From positions 240,408-304,407 of the forward strand of contig CAUYUJ010015271.1 of NCBI GenBank assembly GCA_963575745.1: DNA of 64,000 bases. Reading direction: 5' to 3'. The first letter of the stretch is position 1, and the number at the start of each line of letters is the position of its first letter. The translations under genes were made by a program, and so were the position numbers. The notes under the pieces were generated by a model. It searched no databases. It saw only the letters and a list, made by a program, of their open reading frames with translations, and was not told where the DNA came from. Shown piece by piece: positions 29,804-39,968 of this stretch. The DNA is from Prorocentrum cordatum. Taxonomy: Eukaryota > Sar > Dinophyceae > Prorocentrales > Prorocentraceae.

Positions 29804-31096
29804 TTATGTGTAGGCGTCGCCGCTGCTTTTTGCTTCCATGGCGAGCTGGGCTTGCTCCTCCAGGAAGTGCTTGTAGTGTCTGTCGATCATCTTCACGATG
29901 CTCTTCCTGGCGGTGGTAATCCATTGCTTGACGGAATCGAGGGAGTACTGGTCGTCGAGCTTGCTGATGTCCTGTTGGGCCACATAATGCAGCCGAAATG
30001 TCTCACAATAGGCGTATTGGATGGCTTCGATGGGCATCTGTAATGCAGGATCTCCGTTTATGTACTCCAGTAGTTTTTGCGCTCGTCGTTTTGTCACTGG
30101 ATGCTGTAGCCCGTCGTCTGAAGCCGCCCGGATATATTGCATAAGTTTCCTGCGGCACATGATGAAAGCCAGTGTCTCTTGTGATATGTACTCCTGGAAC
30201 TTCTTTCGGCCCTTTCGTGCGAAGGATCTATGTGTCGCCTCCATACTGGTCAGCATGTAGTAGTAGACGTGCTCGTCGTAGTCCAGGCCCCATGTTCGGA
30301 GCATCGTGGAATTGAGCTCGTTCTTGAACTTTCGTACCGCCTCTTCGGACCTCAACTGGTTCCTATCGGCCTTCGGGCAGAAATGCCTAGGTGCCGTATG
30401 TCGACCCGTCCACTGCGCTGTTGCCGCGACTGGAGTGTGGTCTTCTCTGTTGTTGTCGTGCTTCTTCTGCTTCTTCATGGTCTCGATGTCGTTGAGTGTG
30501 TGAACATCTATAATCTGTGGCGTCCACGTCTCGTTAGTCAATATGTAATATATTCGATGCTCGTTGCCGCGTCCGTCGCGCCACGCGTGGTGGTTCTTGC
30601 CGTTGGAGATCTTCGTGTTGATGATGGTGTACCTTCCCTCTGCGGCCATCTCGCGCAGCCTTCTACCGTTGCCGTCCTCTGTTTGTGGGGGCCCTTCTCC
30701 GCCGACCCATTGAGTTTGCACTTCGCCCGCCCTGCCGTTGGCATCGGTCAGTTTGATGTCTGGTTTGCATTTCCTTATGCACTCGTTTCGTGCCTCCCAA
30801 TAGTTGTTCTTGTCATCGTCGTTCTTTTTGTTATGTGGAGCGTGGCTGACGCAGATGGTCAACTTGACAGGGCTGGTTTCGATCTTGACAATGAGTACGC
30901 GGGGCTCGCTGACTAGTACGTGAAACTGGCTCGGCTCGAAGTGCTGGAGACCGCTCCCCCCATCCGCGAACGGCCCCTCCAGGTATATCCAAAGCTCGCA
31001 TCCCGCATTGTAGTTGTCGCGAAGGCTGCTGCTGATGTAGTAGCCGTTGCTGGCAGTGGTCCTTCCGCTCGCGCCTCGCTTCCTGAATGCCGACAA
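29804..31096 (-). pseudogene. LINE-1 ORF2, APE-type endonuclease (C-terminal two thirds) and linker
   Basis: Residues 80-88 TICVSHAPH, 118-124 DANGRAG (usually D.N), 181-186 RIYYIL (usually RIDYIL; the aspartate is tyrosine here) and 219-222 DHTP (usually SDH) mark an AP-endonuclease-like fold that nicks target DNA. The remaining 200 residues are a basic linker leading into the RT. The N-terminal part of the domain lies in another frame just upstream, so a frameshift near 31075 breaks the gene. The frame ends at a TAA (29804) and continues in the same frame. Confidence 0.82.
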
Positions 31097-32768
31097 TATG
31101 GAGCTTATGTTTTTGGAATTGTCGTCGTTGCGCAGGTCCTCTCCGCGCGTGGGCGATTTGTGCCGCCCTCGTTTGTTTCTTCTGTTGCTTTCTGTCGGCT
31201 TCGCGTACGCTCTCTACGTTGTCAGTGGCAAAGTTCAGCTCCACCGTTGTGTCGGTCGACGTAGTCGCGAGCGGGGCCATCAGGTGGTGTTTCTCTGCCG
31301 ATCTCGTCGGCATTCCGAATCGGAGATGTCGTTCCACCTTCGTTGGGTAAGTTGCTCTGTCTGGATGTTGTGGCTGGAGCAATCCTTCCCATTGGTAGAA
31401 CTTAGATACTCTGATAATGTCCTTGAAGTTGTACGGGATGACGTCGTAGTCTTCGCCCTTGTCGTATCGCCGTCGTGTCCTTTTGGCCAGGCCGTCCGCA
31501 AGCTCGTTCCAAGGCGTGCTTTCATGGCTTGGTACATGTACCACTGTTACGTTGGTCTCGGTGCGTACCATGTCGTATATGACCTTCAGAAAGCGTGATA
31601 GATGCTCGTCCGCCGAGGATGTAGCTATCCCATTGCATAGATTAATGGCCGTCTCGCAGTCGGTGTGCATGCGCGCACGCTGGGTCTCTGCGGTCGCCGA
31701 ATGCCACATGAGAGCTTGTGCAATGGCCAGTTTCTCGCCCGTCGTGTTCGAGATCCTAGAGCTGGGGGCGTCCATGGTGTGGCTCTCGTTGGCGATGCTG
31801 CTGAGCGCGCCTTTGAAGGCCCGCTGGTCGAATGTCTCGCCTTCCTGCAGAGCTGGGAAAGCCCGTGCGCAGCTCTCAGGTCGACGCACGTTGTGAGAGG
31901 CGCCGGTGAAGATGTGCTTGCTGCGATGGTGTCCGTCACCTTTAGGTGTCGTGCTTAGCGCGTACCTTGCTGCCTTATGTAGGTAATTTCTTTCGACGTT
32001 GTAGTCAAGAAAGGGTGCCGTCGTAGCTCTGATGCGCCTTCTCAAACTCCTGGTGTCTCCAAGGTCGCATGCATATGTGTCTTTCTGCTGCGTTCCATGG
32101 TAGATATCGAGGTCGATTTGTTGTTGTTGTGGGTTCGTTGGTTTCTTGGGCTCGTGCGGTTCATTATTCTTCTTCGCTCGGAACGGTTGCATGGCTTTGG
32201 TTGGTCGTCGTACTTCTTCGTCGGGCTCTCGTGAAGGGTTGGTGACTGTGTCTGTCGAAGTGTTGCGTGTTGTACGTTCGTCTATAGTCGTGCGTTGACG
32301 TCGGAAGGGTAACATCGCCTTTTTCTTGGTCTTTCGGTGCTTATGCTCTTGCCACTCTGCTGCTTGTTGTGGTTGCTGTGTTGACGTGTGTGCTATGTTG
32401 GTTCGTTGTATATGTTCCGCGGTGACGGTGCTCAGGGATGCTGTCTGAGCTGCCGTCGTTCGTCTGTTGTCGTTGGCGTGTCGTATATGTGGTTGGCTGT
32501 TCGTGTCGGTCGGCGACTCATTATGTTGTGTCATCTGTTGGCCGTCGTTTTCCCTCGTAGGTAAGTTGGTCCTTTGTTGTCGCTGCCGTCGGAAAGGTTC
32601 CATCGCTTGTCGCAGTGGTATTGCTCGATATGCTGCTCGTTGATGTCTTGGTGTCTGAATATGTGCTGCTGCTGGTTGTGGTCGTGATCGTAGCTGTCGA
32701 GATGGTAGCCCTGCTGTGGGTAGTCGTTTGGTCGTCGGGCTCGTTGTTGGGAAGGTTGTCTCGTCCAT

Positions 32769-32873
32769 CAGGTCTCCATGCGCCGACTTCAAGTGGGGTT
32801 CTTGGCGGTCCCACTTCGCCCCGCTACGGCTAGGGGTCACAGTGCCCTCGGTGGGGGCGAACCCCAGACCTTG
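32769..32873 (-). repeat. Direct repeat within LINE-1, copy 1
   Basis: 105 bp, matching 32961-33065 with about a dozen substitutions, start to start 192 bp. Both encode a GLGFAPTEGTVTPS...PHLK peptide in the ORF2 frame. Confidence 0.85.
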
Positions 32874-32960
32874 CGGTGGCTTGTCGTGCGTGCTTGTAGG
32901 TGGGTCGTTGGGAGGTCGGTTTGTTGCTGGTGTTGTGATGTGGGTTGTGGGCGCACATCT

Positions 32961-33065
32961 GAGGCCTCCATGCACCGGCTTCAAGTGGGGCTCGTGGCGG
33001 CCCCACCTCGTCCCGCTATGGCTAGGGGTCACAGTGCCCTCGGTGGGGGCGAACCCCAGGCCTTG
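32961..33065 (-). repeat. Direct repeat within LINE-1, copy 2
   Basis: The partner of 32769-32873. It lies at the extreme 5' end of the open frame, where tandem monomers of LINE promoters can occur. That role is inference. Confidence 0.85.
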
Positions 33066-33171
33066 TGCTTGCTTCTGTTGACGGAGGGGGTCGTCTCGGC
33101 TGCCCTCTGCTCCGCCCCTTGGGCGCTCGGGCAAGCCCCGTCTCCGCCATGGGGGCGGTGGGGGTGGCGAG

Positions 33172-34438
33172 CTAGGGCGGGCCGCGGGGGCGCGGGTAGT
33201 GGCCGCCCCCCCCCCCCCCCTTGCCTTTCACCGTCCCCCTGGTAGGCGCGGGCAGTACTCGCCCTGCCCCCCCGCCCTTCGAGCCTGTCTCGAAGTTTGA
33301 ACCTTGCCTCACCAGGGCAGCCGGGTCGTGCGCGCGCGTCGTTGGCTGGTCGGTGCGTTGTTGTCCTTCGTCGCCTTCGTCTGTGTCAGACTTCGCGTCG
33401 TTAAGACAATTGGTATTGGTGGTGGTGCTCTGGTCCACGTGGGTAGATGTCGCCTTCTTTGTCGTTGTGATCCTTGGTTACTTTACTTTGCGTCTGTCTG
33501 CCTTCTTCTTCGTGGATGTGGCAGCTTCCCATCTCGTAATCATACCGTTCATGCTGTTCGCGTCCGTCCACTCGATTGTTGGTTGTTGTATTCACTTCGT
33601 GCGTCGTGTCGCTTGCTCGTAGTCTTCGTTGTACTCGTGCCTTTGACGTCTAACGAGATCTTTTTTCTTTCTGTTATAGTCGGGCTGGTCATTGTGCTGG
33701 TTTGTGATGTCTTGGGTGCTACTATCGTCGTCTGTTTTTCTTTGCTTATCGCTGTTCAAGAATGAGTCCTCGATGCCGTCGATCATTCCAGGTGGCGCGC
33801 TTCGTAAATATTGGTCGCTCCACTTGTCGGGGTGAGAATGAATTCGCTCCTCGTGCGAGGTTGTATCCACAAAGCCAGAATGGCTGTTCGTCTCTGGCGC
33901 CAAGTCGGGTTGGGGTCGGTTCGGCCTTGGCGGTGCGTTCGCCTTTGACTTCTGGCCTGACCCTGGGTTGCGCCGGGGTCTGAAATCGGACTCGTCGTTC
34001 GCTGCTTGCTTTCAGACCTCCTGCGCGATGCACGGTGTCCATAAGATCGGCTGGAGGGTGTCTCTTCAGTCCAACCTTGCGCGTAGCCCTGCTGCGATCA
34101 CCGTTGAAGTAGATTCCCCACTGCAAGATCGCAATATTGCCGTCGCTAATCCCCGCGTCGGTCTGCGTTGCAAGGCGTTTGCTGTTTGCTAAGTGCTGGC
34201 GATTGCGGTTGTCATCATGCACGTCAGCGGTCCCCGACGCTGTCGTTGGCATGGTGTGTGATGTTGTTGTGATCTCCCCTATTGGGAGAAACTGCTGCGC
34301 CACGTTGCAAGTCGCCGCCACCGCATGGGTCGAAAGGCTGGTTGCCTCGTCGTATGCACAGTAGCTGGTATCGTAGGTTGGCGCCTCCGCCGTTGTCAGT
34401 CGCATGGTCGCTTGGAGCCGACCAGATGCTCGGTGCAC
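33172..34438 (-). pseudogene. LINE-1 middle section, unassigned
   Basis: Overlapping minus-strand frames 33746-34438 (230 residues), 33592-33903 and 33172-33438 give hydrophilic D/N/T/Q-rich peptides without a recognised domain. The joins between them need frameshifts. They may be the end of ORF1 or the inter-ORF region. The G-run near 33205-33230 (plus-strand C) lies at the 3' edge of this section in the element's sense. Confidence 0.4.
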
Positions 34439-34665
34439 TGGTGTTGGGCTATCCCGCTGAGCCAGTAGCTCCTCAGCAGGGTCAGTCCCATTCAGTTTTT
34501 TGAACTGGCGTCACCCTCCGAGCCCTCGTCTTCGTTGGCTCGCACAGGGATTCGGTCTATTGGGTCCACGAATCCGTCTCCGCCGTCTTGTCTGCGAACC
34601 TTCCTGGCTAGTAGTACGGTTCAGTCACTTCCCTTTAGTGCGGATCTCGTCCTCGGTTTGGGTGC

Positions 34666-35472
34666 CTACTTGCTTCGCTCAGGTGTACCTGTGTGGAATC
34701 GTGGAGGTGGTAACACTGGTTGGTGCGGCTGTGTCGGTGTGGTTGCTGAGGGAATGGGCACTCGTGTCGGTGTTCGAGGTGATGCGTCTTCGCCTTCGTT
34801 GCTCAAGTCGGTAAGTATGGCGGCGGTGGGTTGGGTCTCGCCTGCTGCAAGCTCGTGCTGTCTGGCTGCAGGTGGGGCTGGGAGTGGTCGTACTTCTGGA
34901 AATATGTTGATGGCCGATGTTGGGGTCGTCGATTGGGCTGGCGCTCGGTATCCAATTGGCGTTGGTTGCTCAGCTGGAATGGGGGTCAGGTCGGCAGATT
35001 TGGTTTGATTGAGGATGCATGGGTCGATGAGGTCGAGGTCTTCGTGAGTGTCGGGAATGGGGGTTGACGTGCCGTCGTAGCCGTCGTCGGCAATGGGCGT
35101 CGGTGCGATGCCGCCGTCTGTCTCGCCGCTGTCGTGTGTCTTCTGGTCTGTCGTTGTAGGGGTCTTGTCTGCAGCCGTGTACATGCCTGGGCGTAACGCC
35201 TGAGGTTGTGCGGTCGTTGGCTTGGGCATTGGTGGCAGCGATGTCGGTGTGGATTCGTGTTGCATTGGTGCAAAACCCAGCTCGGTCAGACTGAACTCGC
35301 TGTCAGTTGTCGATTGGGTCTTGTGGTCCAGATGCAGATCCTGCCCCATGATTGCCAGTTGCATGGCGTAAGGCTCGAGGTCTGGGCGCATCTCGTCGAA
35401 GGGGTCCTGATAGAACAGCTTGTAGACACTGGGCCGTCTCGCGTTGACCTTCCTTCTCAATCTCACAAGCAA
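34666..35472 (-). pseudogene. LINE-1 ORF1-like, P/T-rich segment
   Basis: 268 residues, beginning with a basic MLVRLRRKVNARRPSVYKLF stretch and continuing with P-, T- and A-rich sequence including PTPIADDGYDGTSTPIPD. It partly overlaps, in another frame, the coiled-coil segment upstream, so one frameshift lies between 35303 and 35472. Confidence 0.5.
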
Positions 35473-36286
35473 GGTATTGCTCTCGCCGTCGGTTGTCCGC
35501 GACCTCGCTGAACTCGCGTAACAGGTCCATGACAGCCTGGCGGTCGATGTCCTCGTGGGTCTTGTCAGCGGTCGCGATGGATTCTTCCAGTTGGTGTTGC
35601 CGACGTTGATGCCATGCTCGTTCTTCGTCCATTTTGAGCTGGGCTTTGATCTGGTGCTCCTCGTAGGCGATCTTCTGCTGGTGCATGTTCATCTCGCTGT
35701 TTCGTGCCTCTTGGTGCTGCCATCCCTCGTACTTATTGAGCTGGTTCTTTTGCGCCTCATTGAACTGTGCTTGCATTTCAGCTTCGAGTATTATTTATTG
35801 TACGTGTGCCTGTTCCTGTTGTTGCATTTCGGCCCTCAAGTTCCTCATGGTCAGGTAGCACTGCTGCTCCATTTCATTTCTGCTCTCGACGTACATGGCC
35901 TGTAGTTATTCAGCTTTGTTTTGTACTTGCTGTTCTTGGCGATTGATCGTCTCCCTCCTGTGTTCATCGTGCTTGATCCTCGCTTCGTAAATATTTTTCC
36001 TTTCAGCCTTGAGGTCTTCGCTCTCATGGTGTTGCAGTTCGCTTAGTCTGAGATGCAGTTGATGGCGTTCTTGATGTAGTCCTTCGACTTCGCGGGCCTT
36101 TGCCTCGTAGTACTTGTTATGCTGCATCTCATAGTGTCGCAGAGCTCGCACCCGCACTCCTGTATGCTTCTGCTTCGCGGAATTCTGCACGCGCTCGAAC
36201 TTTGTAATGTTATGCTTCTTTCTGGTAGGCCTCTTCCTGTCGCTTGGGGCCGTTCTTAGTTGTTCTGAGCGCCTCTTCTGCCGCAT
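35303..36286 (-). pseudogene. LINE-1 ORF1-like coiled coil
   Basis: One frame from 36286 to 35303 is broken only by two TAA codons (near 35906 and 35795). It is rich in Q, E, K and R with regular hydrophobics: HYEMQHNKYYEAKAREVEGL, QHHESEDLKAERKNIYEARI, EEHQIKAQLKMDEERAWHQR. A long coiled coil is typical of LINE ORF1 proteins, which trimerise and bind the element RNA. Assignment is by character and position only. Confidence 0.6.
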
Positions 36287-37172
36287 CCGGTTCTTGTTGC
36301 TCGAGCTTGTGCTTCATGCGTTTCATTTCTTCGCTCGCGATCCTGATCTCATCTCGTTGCTCGGCGTTCCTCCTGCTCTGCGTGTACTCCATGGCATTGA
36401 TGAGCTTCTTTCTGTCATCATCGTCGCGGTACTTCTTGGGGTGAGGCGTACGGCCTCTCGATCCCGAGGGGGTTTCCTCCTCTTCTTCGTCGCCGTGACA
36501 GCTGGATTCGTCCGCCATGTCAGTCGTTGTCCGCATATTCTTCGCCTCGGCGATCAGGGCCGTGAGGTCTTCGATGTTCTGGTCGATCTGTTCGTTCTCT
36601 TTGCCGAGGTCCCTGGTCAGCTGGCTGATCTCGCTCTTGCGCTTGATGCGGTGGCCAATCTCTTTCCTGTAGCCATTGATGCGCTGAACAGGCTCGGTAA
36701 GCATCGCGACCGTGGCCTTGGTGATGGCGGTCTCTTTGTAGTGCTTGGCCGCGCCCACCTGGGCCCGTTGAGCTCCCATCACCTGGTCCGCGAGCCCCCC
36801 GAGCCAGTCGACCTTCGTAGTGGACCAAACCTTTTTGATATCGTCCTCTGCTGGGGGGAACGAGAAGCTCTCGTGCTCCAGCGCTGGGATGATGGGCCCG
36901 ATGATTGCAATCTGCTTCTTCGTCAAGTATGCCGCGTAGTTCTTGAAGTTGTCCTCGTGCGTGCTTTATGTGGCTCGGCTTCTTCTTCTCTGTGTGTTCC
37001 TGGATGCGCTTCGCCTCCATCTATTGCGGTCCTTCTTGTGGTTGTAGTCGTTCTGGTCGTTGTGGCCATTGTACTTCTGGTGGTCGTTGTTGTCGTACTT
37101 GTCGTTGTTGTTTTTCTGGTGGCCGTTGTTGTCCTCGTAGTAACACTTGTTGGTTGGTCTTCGACCTCCCAC
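36210..37172 (-). pseudogene. LINE-1 ORF1-like, N-terminal segment
   Basis: The frame 37172-36210 has one TAA near 36966. It begins with an N/D/H/K-rich repeat (CYYEDNNGHQKNNNDKYDNN) and continues HEDNFKNYAAYLTKKQ, IIGPIIPALEHESFSFPPAE, a helical region, an acidic DEEEEETPSGSRGR patch and a coiled coil that runs in a shifted frame into the next segment. A Q/H-rich leader lies at 37341-37173 in a third frame. Confidence 0.55.
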
Positions 37173-37341
37173 GCGTCTTCGATCTCCACGGCCACGGTTG
37201 TGCTCCCACAGGCCAGGTCAGCGCCATCGCGAAGTCGTGTGGCTGCTGCTGCTGGTACTGTGGCTGCTGCTGGTGATGCTGATGGCGCTGGTGTTGCTGC
37301 GCTGAGTGGTGGGCGTTGAGGACGTTGGCTGCCTCGACCAC

Positions 37342-37614
37342 CCGCAGCAGAGCCCTTGCCGAGGAGCGGCGGGCCCTTTCCCGCCTGTGCCAGGCGGGCT
37401 CCTGGGGCGTCTGTCCCCTCCTGGCGCGCCAGCAGGCGCGCAGCCAGGCACAAGGTCGCGGCTGCAGCGGTGACTATCGCCGACCCGCCGCGGCGCGCGA
37501 GCCCGGCCCCGCGGGCGGCCGATCCCGATTGGCGTGAGTCAATCGGCGCGATTTGACGATCAGGCCGAACGGATGATCGTTGACGGCCCAGGCCCGCCAG
37601 AGGCCAAATGGGCT
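37342..37614. other. No gene seen
   Basis: GC-rich spacer at the presumed 5' border of LINE-1. No target duplication could be matched with the 26.4-kb end. Confidence 0.4.
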
Positions 37615-37676
37615 TCTCCTCCTCCTCCTCCTCTTCCTCCTCCTCCTCCTCCTCCTCCTCCTCCTCCTCCTCCTCC
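37615..37676 (+). repeat. CTC trinucleotide repeat
   Basis: (CTC)n. A second, longer run lies at 37813-37925. Confidence 0.95.
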
Positions 37677-37812
37677 CAAACGCGTGTTTGCCCCGTGCTG
37701 CTCCGCCGACAGCGAGCGTCGGCCCCCGCTGGGCCGCCTGCGCTGTGCATCTGTAGACGGCCTCGGCGGACTAAGACGCGCTGGTGCCAGCACGCGTGCT
37801 GAGGACCATCAG

Positions 37813-37925
37813 TTCCTCCTCCTCCGCCTCCTCCTCCGCCTCCTCCTCCTCCTCCTCCCCCTCCTCCCCCTCCTCCCCTCCTCCTCCTCCTCCTCCTCCT
37901 CCTCCTCCTCCTCCTCCTCCTCCTT
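37813..37925 (+). repeat. CTC trinucleotide repeat
   Basis: (CTC)n with CGC and CCC variants. The following 530 bp (to 38460) show no recognisable gene. Confidence 0.95.
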
Positions 37926-38461
37926 AGAAGGCCAGGAGGAGGGGGGTGTGGCCGAAGCCTGGGAGGGGACTCTCGTTTCGTCCGCTTTCGTTTGGACCTC
38001 GTTCGATCCGTCCCCTTCCGTGCCGTCCTCCCTCGCGGCCTGGGCGAGTTGGAATCGGACGAGCCGGAGCGGACGAGTCGAAGCGTACGAGGTGAAGCTC
38101 GGGCGAATCTGAGGCGGCAGCGGATGGACAGTCTGGGCCCCTCTCGCCCCGCCCCAGCGCACAGAGGACTTCGGCAGCAAGCCATGGCAGCTACTTGCCC
38201 ATCGGTCGTTGAGAGTACGAATTTGGGGCTCACAGATTCCAATCTACTGTAAGCGCCTTACTACTTCAATGATCGAGTGGCTTCTCCTTTTCCGTCCTCC
38301 TCAGGGGGCGGACGGAACCCGATCGACTTTCAACGACTTCCTACTTCATGTTTCTACCTGCTTCTTCCGACCGCTGGGTAACAACGCCGTCTCCCGGCCT
38401 ACCCAGCGCGCGTGCGGACTTATTCCGCCGCGCTGCGGCGTAGAAAGTGATCGCCCACGCA

Positions 38462-38606
38462 ATTCCGTCCTCAGCTCTTGCGCCGATTAGCGTTTGGTAA
38501 TCGGTGCGATATAGCGCCGATTCAGCGTCGATTAGCGACGGCATAGCGTCGATGTAGCGTCGATTTAGCGTTGGCTAGCGTCGACGAGCGCCGATTCGCC
38601 AGCGCC
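38462..38606 (+). repeat. GATTAGCGTCGA repeats
   Basis: About ten 12-15 bp units of GCGTCGATTAGCG type. Confidence 0.75.
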
Positions 38607-38803
38607 AACGAGATTGCACGGGAGGCCCCCCCGATTTGCCCCCGAGGGGAGGGAGCCATCCCGTTCGGGAGACGATCTATTCTCATACTGTTGTACCCTC
38701 TGATCTGGTCAGACGCACGCCTCCATCGCACTTTTAGCACTTCCCTCTGCGTCCCAGGGCGCCCTGGGCCCCCCTCGCCCACCCCCCCCCCCGGCGGGCG
38801 GAG

Positions 38804-38983
38804 GAGGACATCTCCTTCGTCTACCGCGCGCCCTGGCCGTTCTGGGACCGGGACGTCCTGCAGCGGCGCTGGACCTTCCCGCTCGGCGGCGAGGGCTCCG
38901 GCTGCGTGGCGCTCGTCATGCGCTCCTTCCACGACGGCTTGCTGCTGCCGGAGCGGGAGGACCTCTTGTCGGGCGGGTGGTAG
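38804..38983 (+). CDS. START-domain protein, internal exon (exon A, locus 2)
   Basis: Reads EDISFVYRAPWPFWDRDVLQ, RRWTFPLGGEGSGC, VALVMRSFHDG, LLLPERED and stops at TAG 38981-38983. The RAPWPF..RD...RRW...MRSF order matches the exon at 3115 and the central part of START lipid-transfer domains. The exon follows an AG|G. A donor after LLPERE would join it in frame to DRVRAFVHKCGYLLRP at 47964, giving the normal START order, but this needs a GA-type donor and a 9-kb intron. MITE A4 begins right at the stop codon. Confidence 0.6.
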   Translation, partial: EDISFVYRAPWPFWDRDVLQRRWTFPLGGEGSGCVALVMRSFHDGLLLPEREDLLSGGW

Positions 38984-39100
38984 TGTCAAGTCGGGCCTGT
39001 GCCTCTACAGGAGGAAAAGTCAAAAATAGTAAAACAAATCGTATGGGGACGAGTTTTGTATTTTTGGTGCTATTTTTGAATATTTCCCAACCATCCTGTG
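38984..39100 (+). mobile_element. MITE family A, copy A4 (right end decayed)
   Basis: Left end TCAAGTCGGGCCTGTGCC, then TCTACAGGAGGAAAAGTCAA, and the internal CGTATGGGGACGAG landmark. The right inverted repeat is only weakly recognisable (CCATCCTGTGGTGTTGGG). Confidence 0.65.
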
Positions 39101-39149
39101 GTGTTGGGTCCGCGTTTTGAAGAGATGGTGTCTCGTGTTTTTCTCCTCC

Positions 39150-39206
39150 TTCCTTCCTCCTCCTCCTCCTCCTCCTCCTCCTCCTCCTCCTCCTCTTTTT
39201 TTTGCC
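39150..39206 (+). repeat. CTC trinucleotide repeat
   Basis: (CTC)n, followed by a T-run. Confidence 0.95.
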
Positions 39207-39281
39207 GGCGGTATGCTGCAAGCGACGCTAAAGAACTGAACACAGTACAATTACAAAAACACCCGTCCCACTCTCTTGCCA

Positions 39282-39722
39282 TCAGGTCTGACGGCTGGAG
39301 CTTTGCTTCTTGGGTGTTTCAGCCCGGACTTCTGCGCGAGCCTCCTTTCTCAACGCGTCAGTTTCTTCCTGTTTCATGGGGTGACAATTGGCAAGACACC
39401 AGTCTCTGCACCGGGTCGGTCCTTCGCCGGCTCTCGACAAATGCGCGATCAACCGAAGTCTAGTGGATAATTTCGTGTGACATGAGGGGCACGTCGCGCC
39501 AGCACGTGCGAACAGCCGCATCGGGTTGCGAGCGCCGTGCTTGGATCTCATGTGGTTGAGGTACGCCTGGGACGTACCAAAGGCACGCCCATGACACTCG
39601 TGGCAAATGAAATTGCCAACATTCACTGGCCCCGCACTCGCAGGTCGATGCTTGTCACAAACCGTTTCGGCGAAACGCAGCTGGCCGATGAGTTCCCTCC
39701 ACTCGTCCGGGCGGTGCACCAT
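39282..39722 (-). pseudogene. LINE-2 C-terminal zinc-finger region
   Basis: 146 residues with CHECHGRAFGTSQAYLNHMR followed by SKH (C2H2 finger) and CPSCHTKLSTRLRLIAHL followed by C (second finger). An E/K/R-rich C-terminus follows, then a stop. Zinc fingers after the RT are usual in this LINE group and probably bind element RNA or target DNA. Confidence 0.75.
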
Positions 39723-39968
39723 AAACTCACCAAGGGAGGTGATGGCAGCACGTTGCGGACGGCAGGCGCATTATTATAGAGAAGCAACATGTCCGCAGCG
39801 ATCAGCCTCGCCCATGGCAGCCGGGGGCTCCCCTGCTCATCCCGGAGGGACAGCATGGCTTTCAGGGGGCCCGCGTCGGACCGTGCCAAACGGGCGCAAC
39901 ACTTCAGTCGGCGTTGAATAATGTCGCAATCAACTGACTGAATGTCATTTTCTGTGCGGGCGGCCAGA

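Larger units (their letters stand above)
31060..33134 (-). pseudogene. LINE-1 ORF2, N-terminal part: low-complexity region, RNase H, start of endonuclease
   Basis: The frame opens at 33134 and stays open to 30831; only the part to about 31060 is in register with the protein. Residues 1-330 are Q/T/P-rich and contain three RxAMxPFR motifs. An RNase H domain follows: HIFTGASHN (strand 1, catalytic D replaced by G at residue 411), GEKLAIAQAL (E467), HTDCETAI (D492) and SHESTPWNELADGLAKR (H537, D547). Spacing fits the E, D, H, D set of type I RNase H. At residues 631-690, LNFATDNVESV and LHIVGIQEAR (E685) begin the APE endonuclease. RNase H therefore precedes the endonuclease. Described LINEs with RNase H normally carry it after the RT. 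Confidence 0.82.
26490..37341 (-). mobile_element. Large decayed LINE-type retrotransposon (LINE-1 of this window)
   Basis: About 10.8 kb read on the minus strand. Order from its 5' end: N/Q-rich and coiled-coil ORF1-like sequence (37.3-34.7 kb), a low-complexity and unassigned stretch (34.4-33.1 kb), then ORF2 with RNase H, APE-type endonuclease, reverse transcriptase, two zinc fingers and a long C-terminal tail (33.1-26.6 kb). It carries several in-frame stops and frameshifts and has lost catalytic residues, so it is a dead copy. No flanking target duplication or poly(A) tail was found, so both boundaries are provisional. That 33-37 kb belongs to the same element rests on shared strand, adjacency and style. 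Confidence 0.75.

Noticed and set aside
33746-34438. Second endonuclease start (NIAILQWGIYFNG) in the LINE-1 middle section
   Set aside because: ILQW resembles the opening of APE domains, but none of the later catalytic motifs follow in any frame and a full endonuclease is already present at 31.2-30.4 kb.
36923-38242. 439-residue minus-strand frame overlapping LINE-1 5' region
   Set aside because: Mostly E/R/G runs from the CTC tracts and a shifted reading of the N/D-rich ORF1 leader; a different frame carries the coherent peptide.
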